DNA from: Basidiobolus meristosporus CBS 931.73
Lineage: Eukaryota > Basidiobolomycota > Basidiobolomycetes > Basidiobolales > Basidiobolaceae
NCBI GenBank assembly: GCA_002104905.1
Contig: MCFE01000218.1
Span: 1-64,000, forward strand
Direction: 5' to 3'
Length of the DNA: 64,000 nt
Below, piece after piece: positions 11,788-23,899 of this stretch. Made by a program: the position numbers and the translations under genes. A model generated the notes under the pieces. It made no database searches. It had not been told where the DNA came from and saw only the letters and a program-made list of their open reading frames with translations. Each line of letters starts with the position of its first letter. Position 1 is the first letter of the stretch.

Positions 11788-14700
11788 AAAAAGAATGGTA
11801 TAGTGAATATGCAGTAAATGGGCAAATGCGACATTCCAGGGAATTTATTCACCACGTGTACCAGAATCTCGGGTCCCTCGGAAATCCCGGAATAATATCG
11901 GTTGCCTGTCTGACATTGAAAAGGTTCTTTCGATGGAGAATCCTGGTTGGTACTTCCTGGTTTCACCTAGGGCTAGTTATGAAATTCTAATCAACTCACG
12001 CAGTGAGAGCAAGCCATATAGTAGCTTATCTATGCAGCACATCTGGGGGGGGGCAACCGAACAAGACCCAATAAGGCCAGGAAACATACGACATTGCTTA
12101 CCAGCGAGTTATTTGTGAGAGGGTTGGCCAAAAGCGCGCTGTACCGTGAGTCTGCGGTGGTCGCCTCTTACTACCTCGCCAACAGCAGTATCTATACAGC
12201 CAAATCATGGACGGTTGGCGGCATCAAGCTTCATGCAGTCGCGTGGGAATTTCCGTTTTCCACAAAGTTTGGGCACCACAATTTCCTTAACACACCCTTG
12301 GGTTTCTAGTCAGTGCACCATCGACTCAAGACATATCACCACGACCACCAGATATAGGGTCCATAGGACTACAACTCAATGCAATACACCCGCCAGATAT
12401 GGAATTTTTCAAGGATTCATTTGACATGCTTGGGGACCCATTTTCAGCCCAATCTTGATGCCATTCCTGCCCCTCCCCACTTAATGTCAGATGGTGCCCA
12501 TCCTGTATGTACGTGACTCCAATGCTTGGTGGCTTTGCTGTGAAACCATGTGATCTATGAGGTCACAACTATAGTAATGGGTCCGGGATTTCCCAGACTC
12601 TTCGTAGGAGTGAGTGGATTAAGGCGGAGGTCTCTGGAGACCAATGTGGCCACACGCGCAGTGTATCGTGTGTATTCAGTGAGCATATCTGGTGATACGT
12701 GTCTCGGCAAAGCTCCGAAGACTGAATCTTAATCCAGATGCGTCATGAACTCTGGGTAGTCGGTCATGTATATCCTGTCGTATTTGTGTGCCCGGAGATT
12801 CCAGTGGACCAGCATTGAGACGTTCTTGGAACCACCTTGCTTAAATGAGTGGAACTTGGCGCGTATACCCCCTAAGGTAGGCTACGATTGTTGGGCAGGT
12901 CCACCTTGGCTCCAGAAAGTTGTCATACTGAGGTAATGACCAATTAGTTGGCTGGAAATCGGCTTCGACTTCGGAGCTGTAACATATCCGCTTACATTTG
13001 TGGAGATGCCTGCCTTATAAACTATCTCTTTCCTCGCTTCAACTATGCAAACATTATCTCCACCCCCAGCATATATTAGTAGAATGACCTCATCGATTGG
13101 TGGCTTCAGGGCGTGTGAACTACCGAGAATCATCCTTCATGCAAATGGTGGTGGCATCCCTTTGTGCAGATCTTTGCCACTGCTTATGTTATGCTTGCAG
13201 AGGATTCACTTCTTTCTGAGTAAGATCCCCGGATGGAAGCCACATCTTTTCGGAGCTCCTGGGTGAATGGGCCATGGCATATCGTTGAGTAGTCTATGCA
13301 CCTGATGTGGCATGACCTTAATCTCTGTCTGTCTACAATTTATTTACAGTGGCTATGCTGGTAATTCCACTCGAATTGAGTTGGGTTGGAAGCATTATGC
13401 AACGTCATGAGTAGAACCATGCTTCCTGAAAGGTCTGGAAACAGCTCCTCGATTATGAACCATCAGTCTCCTCTTCCTCCGTAACCCTAGACATGACAAG
13501 GTTACAATAATCGGGTTGCCTGATTGCATAGAGATCCTAGCTCCGCCACACTTCTATAATCCTGGGCAATGAACCCGCATATACTCTCGAATGGATTTCC
13601 GTCAATTGGACGAAGTATCAAGCACCCGGGCATATATATACATACAGTTGAGAGAAATTCCAGCCGCATTCAAAGTAATACGGCCTGCCTAACTACATAT
13701 GTGCGTCTCTAGCTGATCCGGTATACGGCTTTGCCTTTGACTGTATAATTGATCTGGCAGCAGTTTTGCTTTTCTTAGAAGTGATACTGGTTAATCATAT
13801 GTAATGATCTCATACCTCTTCAATGCGCTTTAAAATTCATTGTCTTTTCAATGTTTCTTGGTACACTCTCAAGCCACCTCCGAGTCCCAATTTTACTTTC
13901 TATGAACCCGATGTTGGATGCTTACCTACCAAAATAGAGATGCCGCACACAAGGTAGGAAAACCATTCCAAAACAGTGGAGTGTGAGGTTTTGTTGAGCT
14001 TGTTGCAGATGCCTTACCAGAGTATGGTGGCGCTGGATTCATATCGACTCCGAATCAAATCGCCGGCAGTCACCAACCAACGCGTTGGGTAGTAAATTGG
14101 TTGGAAGATGGCTGGAAATGGTAGGAACACCATAAAAAACAAGAAACCCTAAGGTTCATCTTTTCTCTGGGATCAATATGTTACATTCTGTTCTTTCTGC
14201 CAATCCCAGTGCAGGTTAAGGAACTTACTGAACCAAAGTATTTTCATAAACGCCGGGAATTGCCATTCAGGTGGTGGTGTAAAGACAAAACTCTCAGCGG
14301 GAAACTACTGAAAACTACAAACAAACCCTGAATGCTCAAACTATACTTCCAAGCTCTCTACTCAACTTGGTTCAGATTTGACTTGGGTGGAGGGGACAAA
14401 TATGATATATAGCAATCAAAACCCCACACCTACTAATCATCATGCCAACATGTGCATCTTTGTTCCTGTGTCTCATAATATTTACTCCTATGCAAAGTTC
14501 CACATGTGCAGCACATAGCATATGCCCCAGATTTCTCCCATATATGCCATGTCAGATCTTGGTTATCCAGAGCCAGGCCATGCTTACATAATTGGTTCTG
14601 AAAGGGAAACAGTAGGGCATAAAAGCATGGATCGAGCGGACCTGTTATGGGAGTCTCAGAATGAGAAACGGGGTTACTGCAAAACTGTGGTACACTACAT

Positions 14701-17700
14701 GTTTGCAAATTAATTTATCCTTTTCTCTGGACAAGCAATATATGCCGTAAAGCGAGCATATGTGCCCAGCTTAGAACGACGAAACTGGGGCATAAGGGCA
14801 TCCACGTCTCTCTGCGATATTTCTCGAAGACTCTACTGACCCATAGGCAGCAACTAATTCGCTGGCAACCACCAAGCACGACCCATCGACAAATTACTCG
14901 CAAGGAAAATAAGAGGGGATGGCCACTTGACCAGAAGAAAAGGGTCCAACTTAATCACATCAAGCAGAGCGGTGGAAGGCCTTGATTCCATGACCAACAG
15001 GAAGGATCAAATGGTGCACAGTGTTTAGAGATCCTCATTTGGCCGAGTTTGGTGAGAGATAAGCACTCTAGTGAACAACTGCATCTAAGATCACGGATTA
15101 TCTAACCATCAGCTTCAAAGAGTACTGGCAAAAGAAAAACCAGATTCGTTCTGCGCCTCTGCTAAACCACAAAGGGCTAATTATAGCATTGGGCCCGTGG
15201 GCACTAGAGGCATCTCAGTTTGGCTGTTAAAATTACTCATCGCCCACAAGCACGATTGATGGATACACATGTTTATTGTAAATTAACTGCCAGTGAAACG
15301 ATTGGGATGCACCCAGCAGCTGATTGGCCGAGGCCCCAGTATCAAGATAGAAAACTATTAGGGAAACATGATACCACCGGAAGCCATTTGATCAACCACT
15401 TGGATGACATGAGGCTGGAGGATGATTCGTTGTTTGTAGCCACTGCAATAAGTAGGAAATTGGTCGATACAGTGGTCACAGAGGCCACCTAGGACACCAG
15501 ATCAACAAGCGGACCATATTGGGTGGGTGGGTAACCTCCCAGGTCTAGATTCGAACGTGCCGATGGGCAGACGAGCGATCGCCACCAGGCTGAAGTTGGG
15601 GGGCACCAGACAGCAGCCAGCGACCAATAACCAAACCGAAGCCTAGGGAGACTTGCTGAAGCTCCATGAGATTCACCCAGCACTTGTAAGCCTTTGGATC
15701 CGCCGTTTTGTCAGGATGGCACGGGGGCCGCTGATTCGCCGGATCCAACTTCCAGCGGGCCAGAGGCTAAAGTAAAATTAATATGTTTTGTGCGACAGAA
15801 TCCGCAGGTCTAATTTCCAACAACTGCTGAACGAAGCGCACCAATTTGGTGTTAGACAAACCAGCGAATGTCTGATCTACCCGAAACCTTAAATGCTCTT
15901 ATGGAAAGCCATTGTCATGGAGTCTTGGGCGATGCTATGTGCCTCTTTGTTGAGGTGCACCCAGCGGTGGAGCAGGTAACTGGGCGGAATTCAGGAAACC
16001 CGGAGTTCAGGTCTTGGATTTCGAGGCGGATTCCAGTTTGAAATGAACGTGAAGGGCGGGCGATTGGGGATGGTTTCATCAGAGATATGCACCGACTTGC
16101 GCTGCCAGTACGATCACCCATGGATTTGGCTTGAATTGAGCGGGGAGATCTTGGAGTGGCGGATTGAATTGAATTGGGCCGGGCCGATCATTGGCTGAGG
16201 GCCACTTGCTAAACTGCGCGGCGAAACCTCAGCTTGGAATGTGCTGCGCTTCTTCTCACATTCCAATCCTCCAGGCGGGATGCTGCCAGGTCCTGTAGGC
16301 ATAGACACTCGACCAGCAGTTGTAAACATTACGTAGGGCCGGGGGATCTGGGCGTCTGATTGGGTCGGGGCAGCCATTCAATCATCTAGGTTGATTCATT
16401 TCCATGAATGGTGAGCTGGTAACCATATTCATCCAGGGTGAAGTCTGGCACAGGTAGCAGAGATATACGAAATCCAAGATAGCAATCATATCATAGGTTA
16501 CCAATACAAGTGGAACGGCGGTTCGACTTCCCATGCTGCTAAATTGAGCCAGATGGGCTCAACCCACCTGTTTGACACAGGTATGCCACAGGTTCGACTC
16601 TAATTACTGCGTATGGTGTGTTTAGATGATTCCCAGGCTATCTGAATAAATTTCGGTTCAAACCCGTGTTGGACGTGGATTGCCAGATTACTAATATTAC
16701 ACCTTGTGGCTGATGTTTCTGTTCATTGGAACTCTTCGTAGCATCCAGGATTCTCAGTTGATTCAAGTGGATCCGATTCGAGCCCGGGGGAGCTTCCCAG
16801 GCGAATGTGGCATGCATCGGACGAATGATGAATGCCGGCCGGGGTCGTTGAGGGGTGGCCACCTCACCCTTGAAATGGGCCCACTGCTCTTGGTTTTTGG
16901 CTCGAAGATCCCAACAGGACATCCACGGATTGCTCCCACCACGACCGGCTGCGGCCAGTTCTACAAGGTACCAGCTGAGTTGCCCGTAAGGGGCCGTGCC
17001 TTGCTGTCTTCCGAATATTTAGATTGGAACTCGAGCGTCTGCTGGATCTGGAATGCCCCCTGTTGATTGTTGTGGCCTGAAGAACCAGGTACCTGATCTG
17101 TTGCAGGGATCGTGGTTCTTTCCGTAGCGTTCACCAGCTTTGGAGACTCTGGGTTGTACTCGCCGGCACCGCTACAGAGGTGATTTTCATGTTCAACAAG
17201 CCCCATGGGATGATCTTTGCCATGAAGTAACCCAGAATCCAGGGCGGCATGTAGCTTAGGGGCTTAGCTCTCATCGCTGCTCCCAATGCCGCCCTAATGA
17301 TTGGGATTCCACCGACACATTCATCCTCTCTTCGCGCTGATTGGCCAGCTGATCGGCTAGAGTTACCAGGTAAATGCTGGCAAGCATGAGCGAGGTGTTG
17401 GCACCAATCCTGGCAAGGTCGGAAAAAATCAGTGTTTAAGTAGATTTGTGACGGGTGATTGGCCGGGAGATAATCAAGAGTAACCCACCAATTCATCAGA
17501 ATAGGGCCATTTGAAGCCATTGGTGTTGTAGTCAACAAACGCACCATCCTAACGGTGACTGCCATTCCGCCTTTCCTGGATCAGTTCCTGAGGGTTTACC
17601 AAATGAGGTAGTGATGAATTTAGCTCTTCCATTTATCAAAGTATGTGTGATCTGGTCAGCGTCATCAATCACAAACATCCTCATAACATATGATGCATCC

Positions 17701-18685
17701 AAGCGCTGCGAACAATTCGAACTGCATCCAACACGAGGAAGATCACAGTGTGTTGAACAGGTGGGGATTCACTACCAACCAACTCGGTCGGGTGACTGAA
17801 ACGTATCCGTCACATCGCGAAACCTGGCTATTTTCAAGGCCACTGTCTCCTCCGCCGGCCAGCCCTTCCCGCCCGTCCCGGCAGCGTGCGGCAGGATTCC
17901 GGGCGTAGAACGCTCGCCCTCGACGGCGCGAGCAACTGGCCTGTCTACTCTCCGGAAATGCAAAGTGAGCAACCCATCGTACGACCCACGCTACTGTACG
18001 ATCGCAATAATTCTGCTCACCGCATACTCGTACATTTTAAGGGGTATGGGGGTACATGATACATCCAACAGCAACAAATGGCCGTGATCTGGAGGAATCC
18101 CATCATATCAAGCGAATCTTCCAGCCTATTGCCTAGAACGAGGGAAGCATCAGATCAGCGATATCATCCTCAATCCTCAATCCTCAGTCTTCAGTCCCCA
18201 TGGAGCCAATTGGTATCCTCATTAAAAGACCATCTTGGCAGGCTCAGGTTGTAAGATGGTGAAAACCGTGATCGGGAAAATGGTCATCTTGTGTAATAAT
18301 AAAAGGAAATCCCAAACTTTAATTAAATACTTCGGTATGATACGACAGGTTCTTGAATTCTAGTGACAATTAGCAGGGCGACCACAAGGATCGGATCCGA
18401 AAAAGGGGCAACGGATCCTGAGGAATCCCAAAAAAGGGGAAGTGGAATTTCGAACCCCTTATCCCTTTGGCCAGCGATTATTAGGATTAGGTTGGACACT
18501 GATTCTGAAAAAGTCAATTAATTGGCAAATATATTGTGCTCCTCAAGCGCATTCTATTTAAGATGGCACGAATTCCCTTTCAGAATCAACTATTACTCAG
18601 TCTCATTACTCTACTGCAGCATCACTAGTACCATTGTTGATTTTGAGTTAACCATCATTTGTTCTTTCCCTACGTTCACACTTCG
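11788..18685. other. Long gene-free region upstream of stuA
   Basis: Nearly 7 kb without an ORF carrying recognisable domains or introns. CpG dinucleotides are present at normal-looking frequency, so this is not the decayed transposon DNA found after 23.6 kb. Long upstream regions are typical of fungal developmental regulators such as stuA. CCAATCA boxes occur at 15321, 16357, 17298, 17338 and 17456 (written TGATTGG on the plus strand). I see no tRNA. Confidence 0.5.
18166..18195. repeat. Short tandem repeat (ATCCTCA units)
   Basis: Three to four head-to-tail 7-mers (ATCCTCA, ATCCTCA, ATCCTCA, then diverged GTCTTCA) about 600 bp before the stuA start. No function is implied. Confidence 0.6.
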
Positions 18686-18763
18686 GTAACAACCCTTCCG
18701 CCTGGGTTGATAATTGCTGTTCATTCCTGCCCTGTGTTGTTAAATTTTGTACTGATCCCATAG
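18686..18763 (+). other. Possible 5'-UTR intron of stuA
   Basis: A GTAACA donor after TTCG and a CCATAG acceptor preceded by ACTGAT at a proper distance flank a T-rich 78-nt stretch, ending 41 nt before the chosen stuA ATG. Introns in the leader are common in fungal stuA/EFG1-type genes. No transcript evidence is available here. Confidence 0.4.
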
Positions 18764-18804
18764 ATTACCACTCATTGGAACACATCGAACAATCTACTCA
18801 CGAC

Positions 18805-20581
18805 ATGTCTTCACCTTTCCCGTTTTCCTCCCCCACCCAAGTGTCACATTTCATCCATGGAAACTCCCAGAACGCTGCGGAGCGTGACAACAACGGCGTG
18901 GGCCCTGAGCATACCGCAACATCGTACGGGTCTCCGACTCCCAGCCCGTACTTCTCCCCATACTCCTCCAACTTTCAATCTCCTACCACAAACAACCCGT
19001 TCATTGGCGTGAACTCGCCAAGTAACTTTGGTCATTCCATGCCCATTAGTCTCCCCATACAGGATTCTTATTACAGTGGAAATACGCCCACCCAGTCGCC
19101 TCAACTCTACAGCCACCCCTCTATGGCCGATTCTCCCAGAATGGGGTTCCCCACCAATCCTTGGTCGCCAACTACCTCATGGGCAAGTAGTATGCTCCCT
19201 GCGAGCATGAACAGCTCTTGGCTGGGCCTTGCTGGTATGGGTTTTCCTGGGCAAACACGCCCGAAGCTGACTACCACTCTTTGGGAAGACGAGAACACCG
19301 TATGCTATCAAATTGACGCCAAAGGGATCTGTGTGGCTCGTCGACAAGGTAAGCAGCACTACGTATACCAATTTTGAATCTCCACTAACTTGTCCGATAC
19401 AGACAATGACATGGTGAACGGAACCAAGCTGCTGAACGTCACCGGAATGTCCCGCGGAAAAAGGGATGGCATCCTGAAAAACGAGAAAGGAAGAGTGGTG
19501 GTGAAAGTTGGTGCAATGCATCTCAAGGGGGTTTGGTAAGTAGCGACCTCTGTTGAAGCAATACATCGCCGGGACGCGATGCTAACTTTCCCGCTTATCG
19601 AATAGGATTACCTTCCAGAGAGCTAAAGCGCTGGCTGCTCAATTCAAGATTGCTGACTTGCTGTATCCCTTGTTTGCGGATGATCCATCCCCATTCCAGT
19701 ATAATCCACATTGTCCACCAAGCGTTGGTAGTCCTCCGATGTCCGGCGCTCCCAGCTCACACTCCTACATGGGTAACCTAAATGGGCCTGTGCTCCAACG
19801 TAAACCGCAGGCTCCTTATGACAACTCCATGGCCCAGTTGTCCATCAGCAGCCCAAATATGTACACCCAACAAGGCCAGTCCACCGCGAGCTCAAACTCC
19901 TGCGAGTTTCTGAGCGCAGCAAGCCAGGTGGTGGCCGGGGAGAATCAGAACCCCAACGCCCACGGTACACCAGAAAGCTATTCAAAGCTTTTAGGGAACC
20001 AGTTCGTGCCACCTGGTGAGCCAAGCTCCAGAACCAATGAGACGGCTGGGAAACTCCAATCCGCTTCCAGGAAGCGGGACGGAGATGACCAAGAGGAAGG
20101 TGGAGTTGGAGGTATAAACTACTCGAACGGTGGTGGACTGGGAAGGCCAGTCGGAAACCCGCATAGGAACTTCGCGACTTTTCCCTCACCGCTCACTTTG
20201 TCCCCCAGCTCGCTTCCATCGCCCTCCATCACCCAAACCAACCCGAACTTTCACAACGACATGTCCCTTGCCATGAGCAAGGGTATTAAGCTACCAGATT
20301 CGGACAAGTTCAAGCCCCAGGAGAATACTGACTCCAAGGAGCATGACAGCTACACCGGAGCTCTCCATGTAAATCATTCCCATGATAGACCGCTTGCCTC
20401 AACCCCATCCATCAACCAAGAATCGCTTGGGCTGTTACTTGAGACCCTGAGCCCGCCCGAAAGTGAAACGGAGAATTTCTATGAAACCAACAACACCCAG
20501 TACGATGCCGGATACGACAACGATTCCAGCATGTCGCAACGCTTCAGTTTGCCCCAGACTGTAAAACAGTCACAGTCGTGA
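18805..20581 (+). CDS. stuA: APSES-domain transcription factor, StuA/Efg1 type
   Basis: This is a nuclear bHLH-like (KilA-N/APSES) regulator of asexual development and morphogenesis. Exons 18805-19348, 19403-19535 and 19606-20581 join in frame to 550 aa. The start is the ATG after CTCACGAC; the frame is open upstream to a TTG but has no earlier ATG in this exon. Residues about 155-260 carry the APSES domain: [74 protein letters not shown] and LLYPLF. Two introns interrupt the domain (after ARRQ and within the GVW tryptophan). The flanks are Ser/Pro/Asn-rich and disordered; a basic SRKRD patch in the C-terminal part may be a nuclear signal. The ITFQRAK variant of the usual IPFERA block is lineage-specific, which supports a non-Eurotiomycete fungus. 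Confidence 0.95.
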
Positions 20582-23500
20582 GGGCCTTTGTAGAAAGAAA
20601 GCCAAGCTATTTTCATTGCCTCATTACTACCTAATCATTAATCAGTTTGCCAACCACCACACCCAACCAATCTTCGAAGGTAACGGAAGTGCCCAGCGAA
20701 CGGCGGAAGAGGCGGGCTATCTTTCCAGCCAAGCGCGCGAGGAGAACCTACCTTACATACCACCTAAGACCAAATGTATTTTCCCCTCTTTATTTTAGAT
20801 GTCACTATTTTCTCTGTATACAAGTTCATTGAAGTTGGCCGGGGGGAGGGAGAATGTTTTCAATGCTCGAAACGATGCTCAGTGGCCGAGTTTCTCTGTT
20901 GTCTACCAACATGTTTTTATAGTATCTTCGTTCCTCAATGACTATATACTTGACTTGCGGTTGGAGAGATCCTCTTGTTTGGGAGTACGGGACGGGCGAT
21001 ATTGTCAAAGTGTATATAATCACCTATAAAGATGCATGTACCTCGATCCTGATTGGCCAGGCCCTCAGCTCCAAGGGTGTCGAAACAAGATCTGCTGGAA
21101 CATTGGTCCGCTATCCACACACCCTAACGGAATCCACCTCTAGGCTCGACCAGTCGCACAGCGGCGATTGCGATAAATTGCATTCAGGCAGCAATCTCCG
21201 CAAGCATCATCCAGGTCCGTTTTGGAGAGAGGGCTGCATTACCCAGGGCCGATGTGATAGGCGGCAGGGTGGTCACAATCGATATTAGGGGATGATGAAG
21301 GACAAAACCATCCAAAGGTTTCAGAGGCGAATTTCACCATGAAATGGTGTTTTCACCAGGCTGGTCGACCGGTTCCAACCAATCCGTTACACCAGCCCGT
21401 CGATTCCAGATCATCTCCAGGATCGTACGGGCTGAGGATGCACCGCCCCGACAGTCGAACTCTGGCTCCCTTATGGTATGCCGGCGGGTGGATCTCCTTT
21501 GCCTGGTTGATGTACGGAGTTGCAAAGAGACACCTGCGCAACCCATGGGCCAATCAGTCGATTTGGGCTTTGGTCACTTGCAAGCTTATTTCCTTTCGAA
21601 TCAAATGACCAATTCTGATGGCTTCGTGTCACTCGCTCCCATCTCCCATCCCACCCATGTCGCCTTGGGGGGGGTTATTAAATGAATGGAAGGTTACTTC
21701 GAGCCGGGCGCACCATCAGATGTTTACACTTAATAAATTTCCTTCCCAAACGGGTCCATCCACAAGGTGCTTGGGTTGCTCCTTTAGTCCATCTGCAAAC
21801 CAACCGTCATTCGCTGCCTGATTTGGGCGGAGAATCGTCTCTGTGCATGTATGACCAATGCGGATCCACCCTGGATACACTAGCGTCTGGTTGGGAAGCA
21901 TCTTGCCTAATTGTCCACTGACCCATCCACGCTGACCTAACCGTGTTTCGAATGGTAATCAACTTTGACACACGGTATTCAGAGAGGGATAGGTCGGCGT
22001 TATGTGGTATCCGTGTGATGCGATTCATATATGGCCACAAATCAAGTGCTGCCGGGTGTGTCCAACGGTTTCCTCCCAAAAGGGGTCGCCCACTCCCAAG
22101 CTCTAACTTCATTAAAGCTTGTGCCACGGCAGTCTATCCATTGTTTAGTCCCGTCGACGACCGATAAGGCTGAACGTTACCACTCCCGCTGAAGTCGTGA
22201 GTCCCATCATGCGACGAATGCTCTCACAGCCCTGATGGAGGGGAGACCGCTTTCGGGAGGGGCGGTTTCCTCTACGACGCACTGGGGCTTATCCATCGGA
22301 GCAGTGGCGATTTCGCTGGCCTGCCATGGATGATAGGCTACGCATTTGTTGTCATCAGAGATTGAGGAGAGTGGGAGGGGGGGGGGTGAGCTGATGATGT
22401 CTGGCTAGTTTCAATCCCAGCGTGGTACTGGATCCTATCAACCAAATCCTTCCATTTGCTCACATGACCACCCACCACAGAGCCCTTTTTAAACGTTTGC
22501 TCAAACTCCTATGCATGGAGTTGGCTGGATGCTTGTCCCTAACATCACCACTAACTTAGGGTCTGTCGTGACGGAACTGATGTAATTAAGCTTCCTGCTG
22601 CCTCAAGTACGTCACTGGGTTCCTTACGGCGTCATTCGCTCTGGTTGCCGCCTCGAGTAGTTCCACCAAACAGGGATATTTAAACATATTTGGCAGTAAT
22701 CAGAAGGGATCAGAAGGAAGGCCATTGGGCCAAGAAAGATGATTGCCTAATCTGGTCATGATTGCTCATTGGGGCTCATTAGGAATCTTGGGGAGGGAAG
22801 TCGACTGACTTGGTGTTAAGGTACCAAGATGGACCAATGCGGCAGCATCGGTTGGATTGCTGGCCATTTGCCTCCATTTGGACAACCGCCGAAAATCGAC
22901 CTACGGTACCGGGTGAATACAACCGGTTACACCTTTTTTCAAGTGATGCCCGAGTATCATACACGTATGGTGTCCATCTACGAGTGAAGCTAACTACCCA
23001 TACGGAGGCCACTTTCCATAGGTCAAGCCAAGGGGTACAGAAGCCCAGCGACAACCAGGCCCATTGGATTCATGGCCTCGGTGGCGGGACGGCGGGTGGG
23101 GATTGGTCGACAATGGTCAGAGTTCGTTAGCGATGTGGATGGTCGTGTTTGGGGAAGTGGAATGTTTACCATGTGGGATAGATGGAGAGTTCATTGGTGT
23201 AATTACCCGCACTGGATGCTGATGGAACAGGAACGAGTTTCTACGGGGAACGTCCGAGTCTAGAGAGTGTCGACTGAAAGCGGGAACCAACAACCTTTGG
23301 GTGACAATTCACCACAGCATGCAACACCGCAAAGCCCTTTGCCGATGCATGCCTTATCGGTAGGCAGTTGCTACAAATTCGCCTTGGAATCCTTCGGATC
23401 CTCTGAGCTTCGTGCGACGGGGAACCTGCTGGACGATGGCCTCGCCGCTCCCTTGACACGACCACGACCCATATGATACCGAAACAACCCTCGCTTCCAC

Positions 23501-23639
23501 TGGGCGCTCGCGATGGGCAACACCTGATGATCATGTCCCGTCACTCTTGGTGGGTGTGAATTTGGCCCGGAATGGATAATTGAGGTCGATTCCATGACCA
23601 TCGGTGGACCACCTTGAGATATGTCAATTCCCAATCAGC
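20582..23639. other. Gene-free CpG-containing region downstream of stuA
   Basis: About 3 kb holding the stuA 3' UTR and short ORFs without domain content. GGCCAATCA-type boxes recur at 21050 (inverse), 21548 and 23631. A run of about 10 G lies near 22377-22386. The region ends at the sharp compositional border near 23.64 kb. Confidence 0.5.
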
Positions 23640-23899
23640 GGGATACATTGTCTCCAATGGCTGGTGATTGTTGCCTCAGTATTGGGCATTCTGTTGTTAA
23701 GTCAAATTGCAACCAACATGAATAAAAGGTGTTTATAGCTGCATTTACCTTTGTGTCAAACCCAAACTACTAACTTGATGCTCAAAAGTTAAGACACCAA
23801 GGAATACCTGGAAGACATTGGAAGACATCTATCAGTATATTCAGCTACCAAGAAAGCTTATCTTATACAGGGATACCTTACTACCAAGATGCATAAGGA

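Noticed and set aside
12882-13133. 83-codon minus-strand ORF upstream of stuA
   Set aside because: No domain, no introns and no flanking promoter features; length is within chance expectation.
16540-16620. tRNA-like GGTTCGACTC motif
   Set aside because: The flanking bases do not form a T-stem or acceptor stem.
18410-18490. tRNA-like TTCGAA motif within TTTCGAACCCC
   Set aside because: No cloverleaf could be drawn on either strand.
19177-20189. Minus-strand ORFs of 114-129 codons
   Set aside because: They run through stuA exons and introns; the plus strand carries the APSES domain.
22377-22386. Run of about 10 G
   Set aside because: A simple homopolymer, also seen shorter near 12046; possibly length error, no structure of note.
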